Assembly: GCA_030145385.1 (NCBI GenBank)
Contig: JAQYVU010000039.1
Location: 1 to 38,308 of the forward strand
Direction: 5' to 3'
Source: Desulfococcaceae bacterium
GTDB taxonomy: Bacteria > Desulfobacterota > Desulfobacteria > Desulfobacterales > Desulfosalsimonadaceae
Length of the DNA stretch: 38,308 nt
Below are positions 24,898-31,781 of this stretch, piece by piece. The position numbers and the translations under genes were made by a program. The notes under the pieces are model-generated. The model was not told where the DNA came from. It saw only the letters and a list, made by a program, of their open reading frames with translations, and made no database searches. Positions within the stretch are counted from its first letter, which is position 1, and the number at the start of each line of letters is the position of its first letter.

Positions 24898-26115
24898 ATG
24901 TCAATTATCACTTTTTTCAGCGGATCCTTTTGTAGCGAAGGGGCTGTATTAGACAAATTAGTACAAAAAACAGGATACCCGGTAATCGATGACCGCATGA
25001 TCATCGCGGCGGCCAGCCGCGCATCCGGTCTTTCGGAAAAGAAAATCCAGGGGGCTTTTTCAGCCAAAACATCCCTTTTCAACCAGTTCACCCATGAGAA
25101 AGAACGCTCCATCGCGTATTTGCGTCTGGCTTTGGCGGGAATGGCGGATGCGGACAACCTGATCGTTGCCGGTGCATCCGGCTTACTGATTCCGGGAAAT
25201 ATCAGTCATGTGCTCCGGGTATGCCTGATTGCGGACTTAAAATCACGAATCGCAACCGCGCAGAAACAGGAACAGATTTCAGAAAAAGAAGCAGCCGCCC
25301 TGATTCGCAAGAACGATGAGAGCATGGGTGCCTGGGTCAAATCAATACTGAGAATCGACGACCCATGGGCATCATCCTCCTATGACATCATGATTCCCAC
25401 GGACAAAACAGACACGGATGAATCCGTAAAACTGATTTCCCAGCACGCAGAATCCGATGTTGTCCGGCCAACAGATGCCTCGAAACAGGCCATATCCGAC
25501 TTTCTTTTGGCCGCAAAAGCGGGCGAAGCCCTTGCAAATGCCGGACATAATGTTTCAACAGCTTCTACAAACGGCACCATCGCCATCACCATCAACAAGA
25601 ACGTATTGATGCTCGCACGCCTGGAAGAAGAACTGAAGCAGATCGTGGAAAAGATCCCCGGCGTAAAAGGCGTGGAAACCAGTGTGGGCGAAAAATTTTA
25701 TCAGCCGGACATATACAGAAAATACGATTTTCAGATGCCTTCCAAGATTCTGCTGGTGGACGATGAACGCGAATTCGTCCAGACCCTGTCCGAACGGTTG
25801 ATTATGCGGGATATGGGTTCAGTTGTGGCCTTTGACGGCGAATCCGCACTGAGCATGGTGGATGAGGAAGAACCGGAAGTTATGATTCTGGATTTAAAAA
25901 TGCCGGGTATCGACGGCATTGAAGTACTGCGCAAAGTCAAGGCAACCCGGCCGGATATCGAGGTCATCATCCTGACCGGACATGGCTCCGAAGCGGACCG
26001 CGAAGTCTGCATGGGACTGGGTGCTTTTGCCTATCTGCATAAACCGGTGGATATTGATCTGCTGAGCACAACTTTAAAACAGGCCAATGAAAAAGTTCAG
26101 GAACAAAAAAAATAG
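24898..26115 (+). CDS. Fusion of cytidylate-kinase-like, BON-like and receiver domains
   Basis: A 405-residue protein with three parts. Residues 1-190 resemble the 'cytidylate kinase-like' P-loop family, with an altered loop FFSGSFCSEG (7-15), then PVIDDRMI and later RKNDESMGAWVKSIL. Residues ~198-270 (AISDFLLAAKAGEALANAGH, EKIPGVKGVETSV) resemble a small BON-like alpha/beta fold. Residues ~281-400 are a receiver with D288/D289, phospho-acceptor D332 (LDLKMPG), T360 and K382. No helix-turn-helix is present. The kinase-like part may bind a nucleotide as a sensor, controlled by phosphorylation; this is inference. AAGGAAT precedes the ATG, 33 bases after the SulP stop, so it belongs to the same operon. 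Confidence 0.82.
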   Translation: MSIITFFSGSFCSEGAVLDKLVQKTGYPVIDDRMIIAAASRASGLSEKKIQGAFSAKTSLFNQFTHEKERSIAYLRLALAGMADADNLIVAGASGLLIPGNISHVLRVCLIADLKSRIATAQKQEQISEKEAAALIRKNDESMGAWVKSILRIDDPWASSSYDIMIPTDKTDTDESVKLISQHAESDVVRPTDASKQAISDFLLAAKAGEALANAGHNVSTASTNGTIAITINKNVLMLARLEEELKQIVEKIPGVKGVETSVGEKFYQPDIYRKYDFQMPSKILLVDDEREFVQTLSERLIMRDMGSVVAFDGESALSMVDEEEPEVMILDLKMPGIDGIEVLRKVKATRPDIEVIILTGHGSEADREVCMGLGAFAYLHKPVDIDLLSTTLKQANEKVQEQKK

Positions 26116-26143
26116 AAACCCCATTTTTTCAAACTGAAAGCAT

Positions 26144-27904
26144 ATGAATAAACTGCTAAAAATATTTAACCCCAATTTTTTGTGGGGCGGTAAACAGGGC
26201 AAAGGCCCGCTTTACAGGCACATGTTCAATTACAGCCGACTATGGCGGTCAGCTGTTATGCTGACCGCGCTTTCAGCCATCCTGCCGCTGCTGGCCATCT
26301 CCTGGTTTGACTACAATGTTACCCTAAAAGCAGTGGAATCCGAGACCCTGTCAAGGACTTCCCGGACGGTTTCAAATACCAAGCGGACCATTTCCGCGTT
26401 TATGGCGGAACGGCAATCCGCACTGGATTTTATTGTTCATGATAACATCTATGCAGAACTGATTGATCCGGTACGTCTTGCCGTAATTCTGGAGAATCTG
26501 AGAAAAGCGTTTGGCGGCATCAGCGATATCGGGGTGATCGATGCCGGCGGCCAGCAGATTGCATACATTGGACCGTACCCCCTTGAAGGCAAAAATTACA
26601 GAGACCAGGACTGGTTCAGGGAGGTCGTGGAAAGGGGTATTTACGTCAGTGAAGTATTTTTAGGTTTCCGGAATGAGCCCCATCTAGTCATTGCGATCAG
26701 TTATGAGCTTCCAGACGGGTCTTTTTATATTTTGCGAACATCCATTGATACCGACCGCTTAAATGAACAATTATTGAGTCTTGAACTCGGCGCTCAGGGC
26801 AATGCCTTTATTATTAATAAAAAAGGCGTTCTGCAGACCCCGGCGCGCTATCATGAAAAAGTGTTTGAAAAAATCGCCATTCCGGTTCCTGAATATTCTC
26901 CTAAAACCGAAGTTTTCCAATATGACGACCCCTATGAAGGAACCTTTATACTCGGATATGCCTATATTCCGGATACACCGTTTATTTTGATGATCGTCAA
27001 AAACAAAAATGAAATAATGAAATCCTGGCATAAGACGCGTATCGAAATTTTAATCTTTTTGTCCATCGGCATCTTCATTGTCATGTTCGGCGTGATCGGT
27101 TTTGCGACATTTTTTGTAAACAATATCTATATTGCCGACCAGCGGCGGATTAAAACCCTGCACCAGGTAGAATATTCCAACAAACTGGCGTCCATCGGGC
27201 GGCTGGCAGCCGGTGTCGCGCATGAAATTAATAACCCGCTGGCCATCATCAACGAAAAATCCGGGCTGATCAAAGATATTTTCCAGCTCAGAGAGGCGTA
27301 CTCAAAAGACGAAAAACTCATCGGCTTAGTCGATGCGATCCATGCTTCAGTGGCCCGATGCGGGGCGATCACCAAACAGCTTTTAAGTTTTGCCAGACAC
27401 ATGGATTTTTCTTTTCAGCCGGTGGACCTGGAAAAAATCCTCCGGGAAGTCATCGGTTTTCTGGGCAGGGAAGCTGAATACCGCAACATTAAAATTTCAG
27501 TCAATGTGTCAGACGATATTCCTCAGTTTGAAAGTGACCGCGGAAAACTGCAGCAGGTTTTCCTCAACCTGCTCAACAACGCCTTTGCTGCCTTGGCTGA
27601 CGGCGGCAATCTGGACATCTCCGCAATCCTGATGAAAAACGAGCGCATCCGGATCACGATAGAAGATAACGGCTGCGGGATTCCGGAAAAGGATATGAAA
27701 AAAATATTCGAACCTTTTTTCTCGACCCGCACCAAAGTCGGCGGTACCGGCTTAGGTCTTTCGATTACCTACTCCCTGATTCAGGAGATCGGCGGTACGG
27801 TTGATGTGAGCAGCACGGTTGACGTAGGTACCCGATTTATTATAACACTGCCGTTGAATGCCAAAAATATTAAGGAGAAAGATAATGCGATTACTCCTCG
27901 TTGA
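26144..27904 (+). CDS. Membrane sensor histidine kinase with extracytoplasmic dCache-type domain
   Basis: The 586-residue kinase has two membrane helices, at about 36-54 and 301-325, which flank a periplasmic sensor of about 245 residues. Its features (DIGVIDAGGQQIAYIGPYPL, NYRDQDWF, GNAFIINKKGVLQTPA) fit a double Cache domain, which usually binds small organic ligands. The cytoplasmic part has HisKA (AAGVAHEINNPLAII, phospho-acceptor H360) and an ATPase domain (LLNNAF around N478, DNGCGIP 508-514, GGTGLGLS 533-540). There is no HAMP domain. The 3' end overlaps the next gene by 20 bases, so that receiver should be its direct partner. It probably reports on the same compound that SulP transports or the TetR protein senses (inference). 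Confidence 0.92.
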   Translation: MNKLLKIFNPNFLWGGKQGKGPLYRHMFNYSRLWRSAVMLTALSAILPLLAISWFDYNVTLKAVESETLSRTSRTVSNTKRTISAFMAERQSALDFIVHDNIYAELIDPVRLAVILENLRKAFGGISDIGVIDAGGQQIAYIGPYPLEGKNYRDQDWFREVVERGIYVSEVFLGFRNEPHLVIAISYELPDGSFYILRTSIDTDRLNEQLLSLELGAQGNAFIINKKGVLQTPARYHEKVFEKIAIPVPEYSPKTEVFQYDDPYEGTFILGYAYIPDTPFILMIVKNKNEIMKSWHKTRIEILIFLSIGIFIVMFGVIGFATFFVNNIYIADQRRIKTLHQVEYSNKLASIGRLAAGVAHEINNPLAIINEKSGLIKDIFQLREAYSKDEKLIGLVDAIHASVARCGAITKQLLSFARHMDFSFQPVDLEKILREVIGFLGREAEYRNIKISVNVSDDIPQFESDRGKLQQVFLNLLNNAFAALADGGNLDISAILMKNERIRITIEDNGCGIPEKDMKKIFEPFFSTRTKVGGTGLGLSITYSLIQEIGGTVDVSSTVDVGTRFIITLPLNAKNIKEKDNAITPR

Positions 27905-28241
27905 TGATGAAAAAGAATTTGTGGCAACACTGGCTGAACGCCTTTCTTTAAGAGGCATTGAGGCGGACTGGGTAACCAGTGCGAAAGATGCGGAAAAAAT
28001 TATCAAAACAGAACATTATGACCTGGTGCTGCTGGATGTCAAAATGCCGCAGGTGGGCGGACGGGAATTGAAAAAAATCATCGAAAAAAAAATCCCCGGC
28101 ATCAAAACAATATACCTGACCGGTCACGGTTCAGAAGAAGACTACCAGGCCGGCAGTGCCGAAGCGGAATATTACCTGATGAAACCGATCAACATCAATG
28201 ACCTGATCGAAAAAATCAACGATGCACTGGGAAAAAAGTAA
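27885..28241 (+). CDS. Single-domain response regulator
   Basis: The start is the ATG at 27885 (MRLLLVDDEKEF), preceded by AAGGAGAAAG and lying inside the end of the upstream kinase gene; the 20-base overlap indicates translational coupling. The 118-residue protein is a bare receiver with D7/D8, phospho-acceptor D51 (LLDVKMPQ), T79 and K100. There is no output domain. It should be phosphorylated by the dCache kinase and could pass phosphate to the H-box protein encoded next. Confidence 0.93.
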   Translation: MRLLLVDDEKEFVATLAERLSLRGIEADWVTSAKDAEKIIKTEHYDLVLLDVKMPQVGGRELKKIIEKKIPGIKTIYLTGHGSEEDYQAGSAEAEYYLMKPININDLIEKINDALGKK

Positions 28242-28253
28242 GGAGGCTGAATC

Positions 28254-28928
28254 ATGAGCAACAGAATTGATCCTTTAGGCGAGGCGGGCCTCCAGTTTTA
28301 TTCCAAAGTATCTGCGTCTATCTCCCATGAGATAAAAAATTCACTGGCAGTTATCAACGAAAGCGCCGGTTATCTTGAAGACGTCACCCTGATGGCCAAA
28401 AAAGGGATGAATGTTGATATGGACCGTCTCCAGTCTCTGGCCGAAACTATGTTAAAGCAGGTCCAGCGGACCAACGCCATTATTAAAAACATGAATCGCC
28501 TGGCCCACAGCCTGGATGATCCCGAAAGCCAGATTGATTTGAACGCTTTACTTGAACTGATGATCAACCTGTCGGAACGCACGACGGTGACCCGGGGCTT
28601 TAAAGTGTTTGCTGCACTTTCCGACACAGCGGTAACAATCACCACCCATCCGTTTTTCCTGGAAAACCTGATCTGGCTGATACTTGATTTTGCCATGAAC
28701 GTCACCGGCGATGCAAAAAACATTGAACTGAAGCCGGCAAAGGCAGAACCCGGGGCCACTATCAGTTTCACGGGACTTGAAAAACTGACACAAAGCGAAT
28801 TTAACATTTTTTTAACTCAACGAGTCCATCTGATGCTGGCTGCGCTGAATTGCACATTGCAGGCAGATGAGAATAAAGGTATGATAACGTTAAACTTACC
28901 CGAAAATATCACCCAGCCGGCGTCATAA
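28254..28928 (+). CDS. Histidine-kinase-like protein with H-box but degenerate ATP-binding half
   Basis: The 224-residue protein starts MSNRIDPLG after a strong AAGGAGG site. Residues ~15-85 form a HisKA-like helical hairpin with SASISHEIKNSLAVI, phospho-acceptor H25. The remainder corresponds in position to the ATPase domain (FFLENLIWLILDFAMN would be the N box region), but no DxGxG or GxGLG glycine motifs are present and the C-terminal half is eroded. It therefore should not autophosphorylate. It may be a phosphotransfer protein for neighbouring receivers, a phosphatase, or a dimer partner of the dCache kinase. It lies between two lone receivers, 12 bases after the first. Confidence 0.8.
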   Translation: MSNRIDPLGEAGLQFYSKVSASISHEIKNSLAVINESAGYLEDVTLMAKKGMNVDMDRLQSLAETMLKQVQRTNAIIKNMNRLAHSLDDPESQIDLNALLELMINLSERTTVTRGFKVFAALSDTAVTITTHPFFLENLIWLILDFAMNVTGDAKNIELKPAKAEPGATISFTGLEKLTQSEFNIFLTQRVHLMLAALNCTLQADENKGMITLNLPENITQPAS

Positions 28929-29011
28929 ACCCGCCGGAAATAAGCTGAAAATAAACTGAAAACATACAAAATACAAACAACCTAAAAAACGAATAAATAA
29001 GGAGGCCTACC

Positions 29012-29440
29012 ATGACTGACAAAGTCTTAATCGTGGATGACGAGCAGGATTTCTTAAACATTATCTCTGACCGCCTGACAGCTCGCGACATGAATGTTTC
29101 GACTGCCTCTTCCGCAAAAGACGCGATAAAACAAATCGATGAAGATTCCTTTGACGCGGTGGTGCTTGATCTGATGATGCCGGAAATGGACGGGCTGGAA
29201 ACCCTCAAGATTATGAAAGAGAAAAATCCGGACCTGCAGGTCATTTTACTGACCGGACATGCCACGGTGGAAAAAGGAATTGAAGCCATGAAACTCGGCG
29301 CCATGGACCTGATTGAAAAACCGGCGGATCTCTCAACCATCGTGGAACGGATCAAACGCGCCAAAGCGGAAAAAATCATCCTGGTGGAAAAAAAGAGCGA
29401 AAAACGTATCCGGGAAATTCTCACCCGAAAAGGCTGGTAA
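29012..29440 (+). CDS. Single-domain response regulator with short C-terminal extension
   Basis: A 142-residue receiver protein: D9/D10, phospho-acceptor D53 (VLDLMMPEMDG), T75 and K104 (DLIEKPA). A basic, helical tail (ERIKRAKAEKIILVEKKSEKR) follows and is too short for a DNA-binding domain. AAGGAGG lies close before the ATG. It is the last gene of the TetR-SulP signalling cluster and, being next to the H-box protein, is a likely phosphate acceptor. An 11-base-pair hairpin follows 23 bases after the stop. Confidence 0.92.
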   Translation: MTDKVLIVDDEQDFLNIISDRLTARDMNVSTASSAKDAIKQIDEDSFDAVVLDLMMPEMDGLETLKIMKEKNPDLQVILLTGHATVEKGIEAMKLGAMDLIEKPADLSTIVERIKRAKAEKIILVEKKSEKRIREILTRKGW

Positions 29441-29462
29441 GATCGCCGGTCAAAATAATTTA

Positions 29463-29498
29463 GTCGTCTGGAACATGCCCTGGGCTTTTCCAGACGAC
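29463..29498. terminator. Perfect hairpin after the signalling cluster, terminator-like
   Basis: GTCGTCTGGAA (29463-29473) and TTCCAGACGAC (29488-29498) form an 11-base-pair perfect stem with a 14-base loop. Its place just after the last receiver gene suggests transcript ending or 3' protection, but no T tract follows on either strand, so a classical terminator is not proven. Confidence 0.45.
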
Positions 29499-29530
29499 AA
29501 TATACATTCGGCAATTTTTCTGAATTGTTT

Positions 29531-29620
29531 TCACAAGATTTGAACGACATCAATAATTGTCGGTGCACTCTTTCTGTTGATCTTATCGATGAGTTCTTCT
29601 TGTAAAATCTGAACGGTCAT
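29531..29620 (-). pseudogene. Possible remnant of a rhodanese-like gene (29 codons)
   Basis: A minus-strand frame opens with ATG at 29620 and stops after 29 codons. It contains LQEELIDKINRKSAPTIIDV, which resembles the opening strand-helix-strand of rhodanese domains (xxELxxxIxxxxxPxIIDV). No catalytic loop follows before the stop, so at best it is a fragment. The match is short and judged by eye. Confidence 0.25.
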
Positions 29621-29646
29621 GAAAATTTTCCCGGTTGCTTACCCTG

Positions 29647-30048
29647 CTACCGACACCCCACCCAGACGCGTTCCTGTTCCCAGTACCCCGGGGACTTTTC
29701 GATGTCTATATACTGGCCCGGGACCCACTGGCTATTTCGGTTATAATGTCCGGGATTCCAAACTCTGTCGCATCTCGGTTCAACCCAGATCTTTCTGACT
29801 TCCCAGTATCCACGGGATTGCTGAGCGGAATAACGCGGCCTGTGACAATCCCGGTCAATCACCACAACACGTTCCGGCGGGGAATCATACCGGTCGCTGT
29901 TGATTATTGCGTTTCCGAGGATGGCGGCACCCAGGCCGATGGCCACGCCCTGCCATCGATGCCGCTGTTTGGAACCGGCATAGGCAGATGGTGCCAACAA
30001 AGACAGAAAAAAAATCATCGCAATGGAGAAAATAATTATTTTTTTCAT
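29647..30048 (-). CDS. Small secreted protein with YW repeats, function unknown
   Basis: I recognise no characterised function. The 133-residue product has a clear signal peptide (MKKIIIFSIAMIFFLSLLAP, then AYAG as the likely cleavage site, residues ~21-25) and a glycine/alanine-rich segment VAIGLGAAILGNAII. An aromatic, arginine-rich region follows with two related units, GYWEVRKIWVEP and GYWEQERVWVG, separated by WNPGHY and QWVPGQY. Such proteins are usually periplasmic or outer-membrane associated. GGGGG lies close before the ATG. It is a single gene on the minus strand, between the SulP cluster and a MarR-type regulator. Confidence 0.75.
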   Translation of the reverse strand: MKKIIIFSIAMIFFLSLLAPSAYAGSKQRHRWQGVAIGLGAAILGNAIINSDRYDSPPERVVVIDRDCHRPRYSAQQSRGYWEVRKIWVEPRCDRVWNPGHYNRNSQWVPGQYIDIEKSPGYWEQERVWVGCR

Positions 30049-30139
30049 TTTTTGCCCCCTTCTTTTTTACTTTAGCATCAAATCTTTATTCGATGCTTGC
30101 CCTGATAAATAATTTCATCATTAAAACCGGCAACGTCAA

Positions 30140-30607
30140 TTATTTTTTCGATTCCGCAAAATCGCTGATTTCCCGGCCAACAAGGGCAATCGCCCGTTCA
30201 ACCACCTTATTTAACAATGCGATTTCATCCGGGTCATTGCCAATCGCTTCTGCAAGCGGTATATAGGACTTTGCCCGCTGGGCCTTAATTTCATTGATCT
30301 TCTCAAGCCCCTTGTCCGACAATTCAATCAAGTGGATTCTCATGTCATGCTTATCCACTTTCATGTCAATTAAATCCAGTTCCGTTCTAAGCTTTTTGAT
30401 ATCTGTCGAAAGCGTGCTTTGCTTGACTCCGGGAAAAAACTGCGACAAATCCGTCATACTCATAGACCCTTGGGTTTTGAGCAGTTCAAGAATGAGAATT
30501 TCACGATCTTTGAGCACTCCAGCGTCGCTGTCCGCAATTTGAACTGCCCGGTAAATCCTCATTTTAATGCCTAATTTTGCGATGTTGGTAAATAGCCCGT
30601 TGATCAT
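30140..30607 (-). CDS. MarR-like winged-helix transcriptional regulator
   Basis: The 155-residue protein has a winged helix at about residues 33-100: DREILILELLKTQGSMSMTD, then LSQFFPGVKQSTLSTDIKKL as the recognition region, and a wing ending in DMRIHLIELSDKGLEKI. This is the MarR layout, with flanking helices for dimerisation. The preceding DNA (30608-30675) is AT-rich, with tandem AAATAAA-like stretches that could hold its promoter. It is not in an operon with a recognisable target; the divergent cas2 remnant is unlikely to be one. The ligand is unknown. Confidence 0.8.
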   Translation of the reverse strand: MINGLFTNIAKLGIKMRIYRAVQIADSDAGVLKDREILILELLKTQGSMSMTDLSQFFPGVKQSTLSTDIKKLRTELDLIDMKVDKHDMRIHLIELSDKGLEKINEIKAQRAKSYIPLAEAIGNDPDEIALLNKVVERAIALVGREISDFAESKK

Positions 30608-30675
30608 AATTTTTCCTTTTTGATTTTTATATAAAATAAATTATTTAGTTTTGTCAAATAAAATATTTCATAAAA

Positions 30676-30918
30676 ATGATATATTTCATTATTCTGATAT
30701 TATTTTGCTTTTCTCTTAAAGTATTGGGTTCAGTTTTTCAAATTATTTCAGAATGGTTTGATGAGCTGGCGGAAACCTGCCGGGACCTGATGGACGAGGA
30801 CACGGACAGCGTTTATGTCTTCCCGTTCTGCCAGGATGATTTCAGGCGGGTCAAAGTGCTGGGCCAGGGATTTGATAAAAAACTGGTGAACGACGAGATT
30901 CTGGCGAAATTTTTTTGA
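30676..30918 (+). pseudogene. cas2: 5'-truncated cas2 (CRISPR-associated) remnant
   Basis: The open frame encodes 80 residues. From about residue 19 it reads like Cas2: GSVFQIISEWFDELAETC parallels the SVFE...FxxL segment, and DEDTDSVYVFPFCQDDF plus RRVKVLGQGFD parallel the DSVxxYxLC and VLGxG core. The normal first ~30 residues, with the ferredoxin-like strand and catalytic Asp, are replaced by a hydrophobic AT-rich stretch (MIYFIILILFCFSL). There is no ribosome site, no cas1 and no CRISPR array nearby. I take it as the leftover of a lost CRISPR locus. The match is from memory of the family; it could instead be an unrelated small gene. Confidence 0.5.
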
Positions 30919-30925
30919 ATGTTAA

Positions 30926-31003
30926 ACCACGGAGCACACAGAATTCATGGAGAAAAGCTTTTTGAAAAAAAAATCTCGGTGTTCTCTGAGATCTCTGTGG
31001 TGA
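30926..31003. repeat. Intergenic inverted repeat of the CCACGGAG/CTGTGGTG type
   Basis: ACCACGGAGCACACAGAA near the left end and TCTCTGTGGT near the right end are inverted matches that enclose GGTGTTCTCTGAG. From memory this belongs to a common dispersed intergenic element of environmental proteobacterial genomes. It fills the gap between the cas2 remnant and the ORF6N gene. Confidence 0.45.
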
Positions 31004-31032
31004 AAAATATTTAATAACAAAAGGAAAAACGA

Positions 31033-31560
31033 ATGACTGAAATCATAACAACGGAAGCAATCGCATCAAAAATCTATTTCATCCGTGGCGCTAAAGTCAT
31101 GCTGGACCGAGATCTTGCCGAATTGTACGGCGTTGAAACAAAAGTATTAAAACAGGCCGTCAGAAGAAATATCAATCGATTCCCGGCCGACTTCATGCTG
31201 GAACTGACGAAAGAAGAATATGATTCTTTAAGGTCACAATTTGTGACCTTAAAGAGAGGGCAACACGCTAAGTATTTACCTTTTGCCTTTACAGAACAAG
31301 GGGTTGCCATGCTTTCCTCCGTTCTCAACAGCGAACGGGCCATTTTGGTCAACATTCAAATCATGAGAACATTTACAAAAATCCGGCACATGATCTCCGT
31401 CAGTGAGGAACTGAAACAGGAAATTAAAGAACTGCGGAAACAGACGGACGACCGGTTCCAGGTTGTCTTTGAAGTTCTGGATCAGCTGCTGAACCCGGAA
31501 AATCCACCGAAAAAAGGGATTGGTTTTACAGTAAAGGAGCAGGTGGAGCGATACGGATAA
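31033..31560 (+). CDS. ORF6N domain protein (KilA-N-like, putative DNA-binding)
   Basis: The 175-residue protein opens with a canonical ORF6N domain (about 9-100): IYFIRGAKVMLDRDLAELYG, VKLKQAVRRN-like spacing (here ETKVLKQAVRRNINRFP), then ADFMLELTKEE and LPFAFTEQGVAMLSSVL. The C-terminal third is a coiled coil (LKQEIKELRKQTDDRFQVVF). These proteins occur in phages, toxin-antitoxin-like islands and as scattered chromosomal genes; the DNA-binding role is inferred. AAGGAAAAACGA precedes the ATG. The frame contains a short direct/inverted AAGGTCACAAATTGTGACCTT-like segment at about 31230-31252. It lies next to a cas2 remnant, in the most accessory-looking part of the window. Confidence 0.88.
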   Translation: MTEIITTEAIASKIYFIRGAKVMLDRDLAELYGVETKVLKQAVRRNINRFPADFMLELTKEEYDSLRSQFVTLKRGQHAKYLPFAFTEQGVAMLSSVLNSERAILVNIQIMRTFTKIRHMISVSEELKQEIKELRKQTDDRFQVVFEVLDQLLNPENPPKKGIGFTVKEQVERYG

Positions 31561-31721
31561 GGATTGAAACCTAATCCGGCTTTCTAAAACCGTGACTTTC
31601 ACTTGCGTTCTTTTGAAATGACTTCCTTGCCCCGGGCTAAGCGGAGGGCTCAAAGAAAACCATCTTTTTAGGGGAGAGGGGATAAAAAGATGATTTCTTC
31701 CCGGGAGCAAGGGAGTCGGGT

Positions 31722-31768
31722 ATCGGGCGAGCGGGGGGGGTATCCGCCCGCCCGATGATTTAAATCAT
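31722..31768. repeat. GC-rich hairpin followed by an AT palindrome between convergent genes
   Basis: ATCGGGCG-A-GCGG and CCGC-C-CGCCCGAT (31722-31756) form a strong stem with one internal mismatch and a G-rich loop. ATGATTTAAATCAT (31755-31768) is a perfect palindrome abutting it. It lies between the ORF6N gene and the 3' end of the DegP gene and may act as a bidirectional transcript barrier, although neither side has a long T tract. Confidence 0.5.
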
Positions 31769-31781
31769 TGCGAAGCCATCG

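Noticed and set aside
30919-31032. CRISPR array next to the cas2 remnant
   Set aside because: Only one inverted repeat is present; there are no regularly spaced direct repeats.
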